Shown one piece after another: positions 25,061 to 33,481 of a stretch of 64,000 bases of DNA. Source of the stretch: Micromonospora cathayae (GTDB lineage Bacteria; Actinomycetota; Actinomycetes; Mycobacteriales; Micromonosporaceae); NCBI RefSeq assembly GCF_028993575.1, contig NZ_CP118615.1, positions 4,865,001 to 4,929,000 of the forward strand, read 5' to 3'. The position numbers and the translations under genes were made by a program. How positions within the stretch are numbered: position 1 is the first letter of the stretch; every line of letters begins with the position of its first letter. A model generated the notes under the pieces. That model did no database searches, was not told where the DNA came from, and was given only the letters and a program-made list of their open reading frames with translations.

Positions 25061-26616
25061 CAGGGAAGCTTGACCTGGATCCGGTGCTGGTGGCGCGGGC
25101 GCGGGAGTTGGCGCGCCGGGCCGGGCAGCCGGTGGTGGATCTGGCGCGCAGCCACACGACGGTGTCGGTGGAGCGGGCGGTGCTGCGGCTGGCCGGGGTG
25201 GTCGGCGCGGACCCGGACGGTATTCCGTGGGTGAACCGGCTCGTCGACGCGGTGGTCGCGGACGTGGGGCTGGGGCACGGGGTGGCGGTGCCGGTGTTCG
25301 ACGCCCTCGTCCGGGAGCAGCTCGACGACGTGACGTTGCTGGCGCAGAAGGCGGCGGCCGGGTCGGTGCGGTTCACGCAGCCGTCCGGGAAGGCGGCCAC
25401 GGCGGCCCGGCGGGCCGCCCGCCGGGCGGTGGCGGCCGGGGTGCGGCGCATCGACCGGCGGCGCGCCGAGCGGGACCGGCTGGTGAAGCGGTACGGGGAT
25501 CCGGCGCAGCGGCCGTGGATCTACCTGATCGTGGCGACCGGTGACATCTACGAGGACATTCCGCAGGCGCAGGCGGCGGCGCGGGCCGGCGCGGACGTGA
25601 TCGCGGTGATCCGGTCGACGGGGCAGTCGCTGTTGGACTACGTGCCGGAGGGCGCGACCCGGGAGGGTTTCGCCGGGACGTACGCGACGCAGGAGAACTT
25701 CCGGCTGATGCGGGCGGCGTTGGACGCCTCGTCGAAGGAGCTGGGCCGGTACGTGCGGTTGACGAACTACGCGTCGGGTCTGTGCATGCCGGAGATGGCG
25801 ACCCTGGCCGGCCTGGAGCGGCTGGACATGATGCTCAACGACTCGATGTACGGGATCCTGTTCCGGGACATCAACCCGGTCCGGACGTTCGTGGACCAGC
25901 GGTTCTCGCGGCAGGTGCACGCGCGGGCGGGGATCATCATCAACACCGGTGAGGACAACTACCTGACCACCGCGGACGCGGTGGACGAGGCGCACACGGT
26001 GACGGTGTCGCAGCTGCTGAACGAGTTCTTCGCGCACGAGGCGGGCCTGGCGGACTGGCAGCTCGGCCTGGGGCACGCGTTCGAGATCAACCCGGATGTG
26101 CCGGAGTCGTTCCGGTTGGAGTTGGCGCACGCCCTGTTGGCGCGGGAGTTGTTCCCGGACGCGCCGTTGAAGTGGATGCCGCCGACGAAGCACATGACCG
26201 GGGACGTGTTCCGGGGGAACCTGCTGGACGGTTTCTTCAACCTGGTGGGCACCATGACCGGGCAGGGCATCCTGCTGGTGGGGATGATGACGGAGGCGGT
26301 GGTGACGCCGTGGTTGTCGGACCGGGACATCGCTCTGCAGAACGTGCGGTACGTGCTGGGCGCGGCCGGTGGGCTGCACGAGGATTTCGTGCCGGCGCCG
26401 GGCGGGTTCATCCAGCAGCGCGCCAACCGGGTGCTCGGTGAGGCGGTGGACCTGTTGGAGCGGATCGGGGAGCAGTCGTTGTTGACGGCGATCGCCGAGG
26501 GCACGTTCGGGATCATGAAGCGGCCGGCGGACCGGGGCAAGGGGCTGGCCGGGGTGGCCCGGCACGAGGCGGACTACTACAACCCGGCCACCGAGATCCT
26601 GGAGCAGCCGGCATGA
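25057..26616 (+). CDS. kamD: Beta-lysine 5,6-aminomutase, alpha subunit
   Basis: This 519-residue PLP/adenosylcobalamin enzyme subunit shows family segments GDIYEDIPQAQAAARAGADV, VIRSTGQSLLDYVPEG, TYATQENFRLMR and NSMYGILFRDIN-like NDSMYGILFRDIN, and the closing RPADRGKGLAGV region. With KamE it moves the terminal amino group of beta-lysine. The start is GTG 25057 within a GTGA overlap with the amidohydrolase stop. Confidence 0.92.
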   Translation: MTGKLDLDPVLVARARELARRAGQPVVDLARSHTTVSVERAVLRLAGVVGADPDGIPWVNRLVDAVVADVGLGHGVAVPVFDALVREQLDDVTLLAQKAAAGSVRFTQPSGKAATAARRAARRAVAAGVRRIDRRRAERDRLVKRYGDPAQRPWIYLIVATGDIYEDIPQAQAAARAGADVIAVIRSTGQSLLDYVPEGATREGFAGTYATQENFRLMRAALDASSKELGRYVRLTNYASGLCMPEMATLAGLERLDMMLNDSMYGILFRDINPVRTFVDQRFSRQVHARAGIIINTGEDNYLTTADAVDEAHTVTVSQLLNEFFAHEAGLADWQLGLGHAFEINPDVPESFRLELAHALLARELFPDAPLKWMPPTKHMTGDVFRGNLLDGFFNLVGTMTGQGILLVGMMTEAVVTPWLSDRDIALQNVRYVLGAAGGLHEDFVPAPGGFIQQRANRVLGEAVDLLERIGEQSLLTAIAEGTFGIMKRPADRGKGLAGVARHEADYYNPATEILEQPA

Positions 26617-26703
26617 GCGAACGCACCGAGCGCAGCGAGGGCCGTGAGGCCATGCCCGACCGGGACGGCATGAGCGAACGCACCGAGCGCAGCGAGGGCC
26701 GTG
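26610..26703 (+). repeat. In-frame direct repeat at the kamE start
   Basis: A 37-base sequence beginning GGCATGAGCGAACGCACCGA occurs at 26610-26646 and again at 26667-26703, exactly 57 bases (19 codons) apart. Both copies begin with an in-frame ATG and encode MSERTERSEGR. The GAGCGNAGCGAG-rich sequence resembles dispersed repeats found at gene starts in Micromonospora-type genomes (recollection, not checked). Confidence 0.85.
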
Positions 26704-27467
26704 CGGTCGACAGCACGAGTGGCAAGACGATCGTGCGGCCGTACGGGGACACCACCGGTGACGGCATGGTGCAGGTGTCGTTCACGTTGCCGGTGCCGCA
26801 CGACAAGCGCGCCGAGGGCGCGGCGGTGCAGCTGGCCAACAAGATGGGCCTGGATCCGGCGATGCTGGTGCACGCCAAGCAGATGGGTGACGGGTTCACG
26901 TTCTTCGTGGTGTACGGGCGGGTGAACCATCTGGTGGACCTGTCGGCGGTGCGGGTGGTGGAGCGGGACTTTCCGCTGCTGGCCGCCAAGGAGGTCAACG
27001 CGGTGGTGAAGCGGCGGTTGCGGCGGAAGCTGTCGGTGGTGGGGGCGTGCATCGGCACGGACGCGCACACCGTGGGTATCGACGCGATCCTCAACGTGAA
27101 GGGCATCGCCGGGGAGAAGGGCCTGGAGTACTACCGGGAGTTGGCGGTGACGAACCTGGGTGCGCAGGTGAGTGTGCCGGAGCTGGTGGAGGCGGCGCGG
27201 CGGGAACGCGCCGACGCGGTGCTGGTGTCGCAGGTGGTGACGCAGCGGGACGCGCACCTGCACAACACCCGGGAGATGTCGGCGGCGTTCCGGGAGGCGA
27301 TGCCGGCCGGGAAGCGTCCGCTGCTGATCGTGGGTGGGCCGCGGTTCGACGAGACGATGGCCGCCGACCTGGGCGTGGACCGGATCTTCGGGCGGGGCAC
27401 CACGCCGGGTGAGGTGGCGTCGTACCTGGTGCACGCGTTGGTGACGAACAGGAAGGCGAGACCATGA
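26613..27467 (+). CDS. kamE: Beta-lysine 5,6-aminomutase, beta (B12-binding) subunit
   Basis: This 284-residue cobalamin subunit carries the base-off B12 signature DAHTVG (Asp150, His152). Eleven residues after the histidine comes Lys163 in NVKG, matching the PLP-binding lysine of the clostridial beta subunit, so both cofactors should bind. The first 31 residues are a duplicated MSERTERSEGR element, not conserved; the second ATG (26670) gives a more usual length of 265 residues and may be the true start, though the first ATG forms an ATGA overlap with kamD. Confidence 0.92.
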   Translation: MSERTERSEGREAMPDRDGMSERTERSEGRAVDSTSGKTIVRPYGDTTGDGMVQVSFTLPVPHDKRAEGAAVQLANKMGLDPAMLVHAKQMGDGFTFFVVYGRVNHLVDLSAVRVVERDFPLLAAKEVNAVVKRRLRRKLSVVGACIGTDAHTVGIDAILNVKGIAGEKGLEYYRELAVTNLGAQVSVPELVEAARRERADAVLVSQVVTQRDAHLHNTREMSAAFREAMPAGKRPLLIVGGPRFDETMAADLGVDRIFGRGTTPGEVASYLVHALVTNRKARP

Positions 27468-27856
27468 GCGATCCCCGGGTCGGGTTGACCGTCATCCACC
27501 GCCGGTATGTGCCGTATTCGCACGCGCACTACGCGGGGAACCTGGTGGACGGGGCGTACGCGTTGGGGTTGTTCGGGGACGTGGCGACGGAGGTGTGTAT
27601 CCGCACCGACGGGGACGAGGGGTTGTTCGCGTCGTACTCGGACGTGCAGTTCCGGGCCGCCATGCGGGCCGGTGACGTGTTGGAGGTGTCGGCGACGGTG
27701 ACCCGGGTGGGTACCCGCAGCCGCACCATCGACTTCGCGGCGCGGGTGGTGTGCCGGGGCCGCCCGGACCGGGGCGCGTCGGCGGCGGAGGTCCTGGACC
27801 CGCCGATCGTGGCGGTGACGGCGACCGGCACGGTGGTCGTGCCGCCGCAGGCGTGA
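27464..27856 (+). CDS. kal: 3-aminobutyryl-CoA ammonia lyase
   Basis: This 130-residue hot-dog-fold enzyme releases ammonia from 3-aminobutyryl-CoA to give crotonyl-CoA. Diagnostic stretches are AHYAGNLVDGAYALGLFGDV, VCIRTDGDEGLFASYSDVQF and RAGDVLEVSATVTRVG. Length matches clostridial Kal. An ATGA overlap couples it to kamE. Confidence 0.88.
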   Translation: MSDPRVGLTVIHRRYVPYSHAHYAGNLVDGAYALGLFGDVATEVCIRTDGDEGLFASYSDVQFRAAMRAGDVLEVSATVTRVGTRSRTIDFAARVVCRGRPDRGASAAEVLDPPIVAVTATGTVVVPPQA

Positions 27857-29184
27857 GCCTGGTCGTCTGCGCCGACGTCGGGTCCACCTGGACGAAGGTC
27901 GCGGTGGTGGACCGGGCGGCGGGGGCGCTGGTGGGGTCGGCGGCGGCTCCGACGACGGTGGGTACGGACGTGCTGCACGGCCTGGACGCGGCGGTCGCGG
28001 CGGCCGGGGCCGGGTTGCCGACCGCCGGCGTGCCCTGGCTGGTGTGTTCGTCGGCCGGTGGTGGCCTGCGGCTGGCGGTGGTCGGCTACGAGCCGCTGGT
28101 GACCGCGCAGGCGGGCCGGCGGGTGGGGTTGTCGGCGGGCGCGCACGTGGTGCACGTGGCCGCCGGCCGGCTGGGTGGCGCGGACCTGGCGGCGTTGCGG
28201 GCGGCCCGCCCGGACGTGGTGCTGCTGGTCGGTGGCACCGACGGCGGGGACGCGGACACCCTCACCCACAACGCGACCCGGTTGGCGCGGGCCCGCTGGC
28301 GGGTGCCGACGGTGCTGGCCGGCAACGTCGACGTGCGGGATCAGTTGTCCGCGCTGCTGGCCGGGGCGGGGGTGCCGGTGACGGTGGCCGACAACGTGCT
28401 GCCCCGGATCGGGGTGTTGGCGCCGGCGTCGGCGCGGGCGGCGATCCGGGAGGTGTTCCTGCGGCACGTGATCGGCGGTAAGCGGCTGTCGCGGGGGCCC
28501 CGGTTCGGGCGGCTGGTGCGGGCGGCCACCCCGGACGCGGTGTTGACCGGGGTGGAGGTCCTCGCCGACGTGGTCGGTGGTGACCTGGTGGTGGTGGACG
28601 TGGGTGGGGCCACCACCGACGTGTACTCGGTGTTGACGCCGGACGAGCGGGCCGACGGTCCGGGTCGGGAGGTGGCCGGGTCGCTGTGGCGGGCCCGGAC
28701 CGTCGAGGGTGACCTGGGGATGCGGTGGAGCGCGCCGGGGGTGGTGCGGGCCGCCGTGGACGAGCGGCTGCTGGATCCGGTCGGGGCGGAGGTGTTGGCG
28801 GTGGCGGCGCGGGCCCGCGCCGACGACCCGGGGTGGGTGCCGGTGGACGCGGCGGACGCGGTGGTGGACCGGCGGATCGCCGGGTTGGCGGCGACGGTGG
28901 CGGTGCGGCGGCACGCCCGGGGCGCCGGTACGGGGGAGCGGGCCGGCCGGGATCTGCGGGACGTGCGGCTGCTGGTCGGGTCGGGGGGTGTGTTGCGGCA
29001 TGCCGCCCCGGACGACGCGCGGACGGTGTTGTCGGCGGTGCTGTCCGACCATGCCGGCGGTTGGGCGGTGCCGCGGGCGGCCCGGCCGGTGGTGGACAGC
29101 GCGTACGTGCTGGCGGCGGCGGGTCTGCTGGCCGGCGAGTTCCCGGCGGCGGCGCGGGCGCTGCTGCGGGACCGGTTGGGGTGA
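27853..29184 (+). CDS. MutL/GlmL-type aminomutase reactivating ATPase
   Basis: This 443-residue protein has the actin-like ATPase fold of glutamate-mutase L proteins: VVCADVGSTWTKVAVVD at the start, SSAGGGLRLAVVGYE, VVLLVGGTDGGDADTL and VVVDVGGATTDVYSV as phosphate loops, and LLVGSGGVLRHA late. Such proteins release damaged cobalamin from aminomutases; here the partner would be KamDE. The start is GTG 27853 (GTGA overlap with kal). It is the last gene of the operon and is followed by a terminator. Confidence 0.85.
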   Translation: MSLVVCADVGSTWTKVAVVDRAAGALVGSAAAPTTVGTDVLHGLDAAVAAAGAGLPTAGVPWLVCSSAGGGLRLAVVGYEPLVTAQAGRRVGLSAGAHVVHVAAGRLGGADLAALRAARPDVVLLVGGTDGGDADTLTHNATRLARARWRVPTVLAGNVDVRDQLSALLAGAGVPVTVADNVLPRIGVLAPASARAAIREVFLRHVIGGKRLSRGPRFGRLVRAATPDAVLTGVEVLADVVGGDLVVVDVGGATTDVYSVLTPDERADGPGREVAGSLWRARTVEGDLGMRWSAPGVVRAAVDERLLDPVGAEVLAVAARARADDPGWVPVDAADAVVDRRIAGLAATVAVRRHARGAGTGERAGRDLRDVRLLVGSGGVLRHAAPDDARTVLSAVLSDHAGGWAVPRAARPVVDSAYVLAAAGLLAGEFPAAARALLRDRLG

Positions 29185-29219
29185 ACCGCCCCCGGCGACA
29201 GCTCCACGCCGGGGGCGGT
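29185..29219. terminator. Bidirectional terminator
   Basis: A 13-bp perfect stem (ACCGCCCCCGGCG and its complement) with a 9-base loop begins right after the MutL stop and ends 9 bases before the stop of the convergent PhoX-like gene. Confidence 0.75.
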
Positions 29220-29227
29220 CCGGTGGG

Positions 29228-30607
29228 TCACAGCGAGCCGCGCCGCCACGGGCCGGTGATCGCGAACGTGATGCCGGGGTTCTGCACGTTGACGAACAGC
29301 CAGTTGCCGTTCTTCGGTTCGAAGGTGGATCCGCACCATTCGGAACCGGAGTAGTCGCCGGCGGGCACGGTCTTGCCGGGGATGCCGCCGGCCGGGACGA
29401 CCACCTGGTTGAGGGCGAACGGGAAGATCTCCCCGTCGGTGGTGAGGCCGTGCAGGTATTCGCCGGAGCTGCCGTCCTCGCACAGCACGATGCCGCCGCG
29501 CGGGCTGACGCAGATGTTGTCGGGGTTGTTGAGCACGGCCGCGTCCGGGGAGGCGAACAGCACCCGCATCCGTTCGGTCGCCGGGTCGTACTCGAAGACC
29601 TGGCCCTGGCCGGCGGGGCCACCGCTGGTGGAGACGACGTAGACGCGGTCGTTGCCCCACCAGGCGCCTTCGAGGCGGCGGAACACGGCGCCGCCGGCGG
29701 CGATGCCCTGCTGGACACAGCTCGTCTCGCCGGGGCCGGGGTCGGGGTTGCCGACGCTGACCCAGCGGAGGCTGTCGTAGTGGGTGTCGGTGCCGTCGCC
29801 GTAGGTGGAGTAGGAGCCGCCGGTGCCGATGGCGAGCATCTGGAGGGTTCCGCCGGCGGCCAGGGTGCCGGGGGTGGTGGGCAGGTAGCGGTACAGGCCG
29901 GACGGGGTGGCGTCCTCGGTGAGGTAGACGATGCCGGTGCCGGGGTCCACGGCGACGGCTTCGTGGCTGAACCGGCCCATCCCGCGCAGCGGCCGGGGGT
30001 CGCCCTTGCCGGTGTGCGGGACTTCGAACACGTAGCCGTGGCGGGTGCCGTCGGGGCCGATCTCGGTGGTTTCCTCGCAGGTCAGCCAGGTGCCCCACGG
30101 GGTGGGTCCGCCGGCGCAGTTGCGGATGGTGCCGCCGAGGCTGGCCCAGGAGCCGGTGAACGCGCCCCGGTCGGGGTCGAAACCGACGGTGGTGGTGCCG
30201 CCGGTGGCGGCCGGGTTGTAGGCGGGGGTGGTGAACGCGCCGCTGTAGCCGCCGCGTTCGTGGTTGCGGACCAGGGCGATGGTGCCGTCGGCGCGGCGGA
30301 AGGCGGCCATGCCGTCGTGGGCGCCGGGGGTGGGCAGACCGTCGGACATCAGGTCGCCGGTCCACCCGTACGACAGGTATTCGAAGCCGCGCGGCAGGCG
30401 CAGCAGTTCCAGGCCGGTGGTGTGGTCGCGGGCCGGGTACAGCGGCCCGTAGTCGGGGCTGGCGGGCAGCTTCTTCAGGGGGGCGGCACCGGCGGTGCGG
30501 GCCCCGAGGGCGTCGAGCGGGCCGAGCGCGGTCAGCGCGGCGGCGGTCACCGAGCCGCGGAGCACGCCGCGGCGGGTGGGTCGGATCGGCTGGTCAGGTG
30601 CCGTCAC
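29228..30607 (-). CDS. PhoX-like (DUF839) Tat-exported phosphatase
   Basis: This 459-residue protein begins with a Tat signal (TRRGVLRGSVTAAALTALG). The mature part has the DUF839/PhoX beta-propeller markers GLELLRLPRGFEYLSYGW, PTPWGTWLTCEETTE, RFSHEAVAVDPGTGIVYLTED and ICVSPRGGIVLCEDG. PhoX enzymes are calcium/iron-dependent phosphatases acting outside the cytoplasm. The start is GTG 30607, with GGAGG five bases before it; earlier in-frame starts lack homology. Whether it hydrolyses phosphate esters is not certain from sequence. Confidence 0.82.
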   Translation of the reverse strand: MTAPDQPIRPTRRGVLRGSVTAAALTALGPLDALGARTAGAAPLKKLPASPDYGPLYPARDHTTGLELLRLPRGFEYLSYGWTGDLMSDGLPTPGAHDGMAAFRRADGTIALVRNHERGGYSGAFTTPAYNPAATGGTTTVGFDPDRGAFTGSWASLGGTIRNCAGGPTPWGTWLTCEETTEIGPDGTRHGYVFEVPHTGKGDPRPLRGMGRFSHEAVAVDPGTGIVYLTEDATPSGLYRYLPTTPGTLAAGGTLQMLAIGTGGSYSTYGDGTDTHYDSLRWVSVGNPDPGPGETSCVQQGIAAGGAVFRRLEGAWWGNDRVYVVSTSGGPAGQGQVFEYDPATERMRVLFASPDAAVLNNPDNICVSPRGGIVLCEDGSSGEYLHGLTTDGEIFPFALNQVVVPAGGIPGKTVPAGDYSGSEWCGSTFEPKNGNWLFVNVQNPGITFAITGPWRRGSL

Positions 30608-30788
30608 GGCTACCTCCTGCGTCGAGGGGGGTGTGTGCGCCGCTGACGCTAGGAGCGGTACTGATCGTCGGTCACCTGCGTGAACGTGAATCCTGACTGA
30701 ACGGTGCGCGCCGGGGGTTTCAGGTTCCGTCCATCCGACTCGCCGGGCGCGACACGCCGTGTCGGGTGGCGCGACTGGCCGGGGCGGG

Positions 30789-31118
30789 TTGACAGTGCCG
30801 GGGGGTGACCACGTACCGTCTTTGAGTCCTACCACGGGAAGCGGCTGTTGTTCGCTTCGTCCCTTCGTCCGCTGGCCGAGCGATCCCCCCGAGGGTTGCG
30901 GCGGCCAGGTCCAGCGGGCGGGGGTCGGCGGGGCGGCGCGAACCGGCCGCGGTTACCGGTGTACGGGCGAGACGAGAGGCACGGCCAGTAGACAACGGCC
31001 CGGCGGGGGCAGCCAGTCCACCGCCTGGTCGGTCCGAAGGTCCGGCGCAGCTCGTCATCGTCCCACCGGCCGGGAAGGGCCTGGGAGCATCGGGGCGTGG
31101 CAGTAGCCACGCCCCGAT
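30789..31118 (+). ncRNA. Candidate non-coding RNA with promoter and terminator
   Basis: Between the PhoX-like gene and the XRE gene lies a 530-base gap without a plausible ORF. It has a TTGACA (30789-30794) with TACCGT 19 bases later, then about 270 bases rich in possible stems, and ends in a 13-bp perfect hairpin (31089-31118, loop AGTA) followed by TTCCGTTTCC on the plus strand. That order fits a stand-alone plus-strand RNA. I compared it mentally with RNase P RNA, tmRNA and SRP RNA and saw none of their signatures. The hairpin could instead end the XRE gene (stop at 31140). Confidence 0.3.
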
Positions 31119-31139
31119 TTCCGTTTCCGTGGGTGTCGG

Positions 31140-31724
31140 TCAGTCGCCGGCGGGTCGGGCCCGGACGTGGATGCGTTCGCCCTGCGGCCCGAACAGCGAC
31201 AGCAGTTCCGCCGGCTCGGGGTCGGGGTTGGCGATGGCGTGCGGCAGGCGGGTGTCGAACTCGGCGACCTCGCCCGGGGTGAGGATCAGGTCGTGGTCGG
31301 CCAGCAGCAGCCGGACCCGCCCGGACAGCACGTACAGCCATTCGTGGCCCTCGTGGGTCTGCGGCTGCGGGTCGGTGGGGGTGTGCCCGGGGATGATCTG
31401 TTTGAACGCCTGCACACCGCCGGGGCGGCGGGTCAGCGGCAGGAACGTCATGCCGTGCCGGACGATGGGGCGGGGCCGTACCCGGGGGTCGCCGGTGGGG
31501 TCGGCGCCGACCAGGTCGTCCAGCGGCACCTGGTGGGCGCGGGCCAGCGGCAGCAGCAGTTCCAGGGTGGGGCGACGCTGACCGGACTCCAGCCGGGACA
31601 GGGTGCTCACCGAGATGCCGGTGGTCTGGGCCAGTTGGGCGAGGGTGGTGCCGCGTCGGGTGCGTAGCGCCCGGAGCCGGGGGCCGACGGCGGCCAGCAC
31701 CGCCACTTCCTCGTCTGTTGCCAT
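31140..31724 (-). CDS. XRE-family regulator with cupin sensor domain
   Basis: This is a 194-residue regulator. An N-terminal helix-turn-helix (LAQLAQTTGISVSTLSRLES, residues about 20-60) is followed by a cupin barrel (HEGHEWLYVLSGRVRLLLAD, DTRLPHAIANPDPEP). Cupin-XRE proteins usually repress a divergent gene and respond to a small metabolite. Its start codon (ATG 31724) lies inside a triple TTGCC/GGCAA site, suggesting autorepression. It diverges from the oxidoreductase-methyltransferase fusion. Confidence 0.88.
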   Translation of the reverse strand: MATDEEVAVLAAVGPRLRALRTRRGTTLAQLAQTTGISVSTLSRLESGQRRPTLELLLPLARAHQVPLDDLVGADPTGDPRVRPRPIVRHGMTFLPLTRRPGGVQAFKQIIPGHTPTDPQPQTHEGHEWLYVLSGRVRLLLADHDLILTPGEVAEFDTRLPHAIANPDPEPAELLSLFGPQGERIHVRARPAGD

Positions 31725-31743
31725 AACGGCAACGATACTTGCC
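31718..31743. promoter_or_regulatory. Triple half-site operator (TTGCC/GGCAA)
   Basis: Three alternating half-sites occur: TTGCC (31718-31722), GGCAA (31728-31732) and TTGCC (31739-31743). They make two overlapping palindromes with 5- and 6-base spacers, directly over the XRE start codon. This suggests binding by the XRE-cupin regulator, controlling both its own gene and the divergent fusion gene. Confidence 0.55.
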
Positions 31744-31803
31744 GGTTGGTCGGGGTGGGGCGCACCGTGGCGGCACACACCCCGCGACGGAGGGCACAGG
31801 AAC

Positions 31804-33384
31804 ATGGACGACAGGTACGACGTGGTGGTCATCGGTGGCGGGCCGGCCGGACTCAGCGGGGCGCTGACCCTGGCCCGGGCCCGCCGGTCGGTGCTGGTGG
31901 TCGACGCCGGGCAGCCCCGCAACGCCCCGGCCGGTCAGGTGCACGGGCTGCTCGGCCAGGACGGTGTCGCCCCGGCGGAGCTGCTGGCCGCCGCCCGCGG
32001 CGACGTCACCCGGCACGGCGGGCAGGTCACCGCCGGCACCGTCACCACGGTCACCCGCGACGACGGGACCGGTTTCCTGGTCACCCTCGCCGACGGGCGG
32101 ATCACCCGGGCCCGGCGGCTGCTGGTCGCCACCGGCGGCGTCGACCGGCTGCCCGACATTGCCGGCCTGGCCGACCGGTGGGGCCGTGACGTGCTGCACT
32201 GCCCGTACTGCCACGGCTTCGAGGTCGCCGACCGGCGGATCGGCGTGATCGCCGACGGCCCCCTGGCGGTGCCGCAGGCCCTGCTGTGGCGGCAGTGGAG
32301 CGACCAGGTGCTGCTGCTGCGCCACCACGGTCCCGCCCCGGACCCCGGGCAGGCCGAGCAGCTCGCCGCGCGGGCCGTCCCGGTCGTCGACGGCCCGGTC
32401 ACCGGCCTCACCGTCGACCACGACCGGCTCACCGGGGTGCGGCTGGCCGACGGCACCACCGTGGCCGTGGACGCGCTGGTGGTGGCGTCCCGGCTGACCG
32501 TCCGCGCCGACCCGCTCGCCGCGCTGGGACTCGTCCCGTCCGACGCCGAGCACCAGGGGCACGTCGTCGGTACCCTGCTGCCCGCCGACCCGTCCGGCGC
32601 CACCGCCGTGCCCGGGGTGTGGGTGGCCGGCAACGCGTCCTCCGTCACCGCGCAGGTCGTGACCGCCGCCGGGCAGGGCGTCACCGCCGCCGCGGCGATC
32701 AACGCCGACCTGGTCGCCGAGGACACCGACCGGGCCGTCGACGGCTACCGCCGGGACCTCGCCACCATGTTCGAGCAGGACGCCTGGGAGGAGCGGTACC
32801 GGTCCCGGACGGCGGTGTGGAGCGGCCGACCCAACCCGCAGCTCGTCGTCGAGGCCGGTGACCTCACCCCCGGCCGGGCCCTCGACGTGGGCTGCGGGGA
32901 GGGCGCCGACGCGGTGTGGCTGGCCGGGCGCGGCTGGCAGGTCACCGCCGTGGACCTCGCCCCCACCGCCGTGCAGCGGGCCCGCGCGCACGCCGCCGCG
33001 GCGGGCGTCGGCGACCGGGTCACCGTCCGGCACGCCGACCTGCGGGTCACACCCCCAGAGCCGGGGGCGTACGACCTGGTGTCGGCGCACTACGTGCACC
33101 TGCCCGCCGCCGCGTGGCGGGACCTGGTGGCCCGGCTCGCCGACGCGGTGGCCCCCGGCGGCACCCTGCTGATCGTCGGCCACCACCCGTGGGACCTGCG
33201 CACCACCGCCCGGCGCATGCACTTCCCCGACCTGATGTTCACCGCCGAGCAGGCCGCCGACCTGCTCGACCCGAACCGGTGGCAGGTGACGGTGGCGCAG
33301 GCCCGCCCCCGCGCCACCACCGACCACGACGGCCGGGACGTCACCGTGCACGACGCGGTGCTGACCGCCCGCCGGCTGGCCTGA
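31804..33384 (+). CDS. Fusion: thioredoxin-reductase-like oxidoreductase and SAM methyltransferase
   Basis: This is a 526-residue two-domain protein. Residues 1-310 form a low-molecular-weight thioredoxin reductase fold: FAD site VVVIGGGPAGLSGAL, redox motif HCPYCHGFEV, and GVWVAGNASSVTAQV near the end. Residues about 325-526 form a class I methyltransferase with SAM motif ALDVGCGEGADAVWLAGRGW and EPGAYDLVSAHYVHLP. Joined reductase and methyltransferase activities suggest detoxification of a compound that is reduced and then methylated (thiol, metalloid or quinone); this is inference. The ATG start follows CACAGGAAC. Confidence 0.88.
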   Translation: MDDRYDVVVIGGGPAGLSGALTLARARRSVLVVDAGQPRNAPAGQVHGLLGQDGVAPAELLAAARGDVTRHGGQVTAGTVTTVTRDDGTGFLVTLADGRITRARRLLVATGGVDRLPDIAGLADRWGRDVLHCPYCHGFEVADRRIGVIADGPLAVPQALLWRQWSDQVLLLRHHGPAPDPGQAEQLAARAVPVVDGPVTGLTVDHDRLTGVRLADGTTVAVDALVVASRLTVRADPLAALGLVPSDAEHQGHVVGTLLPADPSGATAVPGVWVAGNASSVTAQVVTAAGQGVTAAAAINADLVAEDTDRAVDGYRRDLATMFEQDAWEERYRSRTAVWSGRPNPQLVVEAGDLTPGRALDVGCGEGADAVWLAGRGWQVTAVDLAPTAVQRARAHAAAAGVGDRVTVRHADLRVTPPEPGAYDLVSAHYVHLPAAAWRDLVARLADAVAPGGTLLIVGHHPWDLRTTARRMHFPDLMFTAEQAADLLDPNRWQVTVAQARPRATTDHDGRDVTVHDAVLTARRLA

Positions 33385-33481
33385 GCCGCACCCGACCCGG
33401 CCGACCCGGCGGCGCGTCGGGTGCGGCCCGGGTCGACCGGTGCCGGGCGGGTAGCCTTCGGCAGGCTGATCGGAAGGTGAG

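Noticed and set aside
23011..26565. 1184-residue minus-strand open frame
   Set aside because: Shadow of kdd, amidohydrolase and kamD; repetitive Arg/Pro/His composition and no start site.
30789..31118. RNase P RNA, tmRNA or SRP RNA in the gap
   Set aside because: None of their hallmark sequences are visible, so it is listed only as an unidentified candidate RNA.
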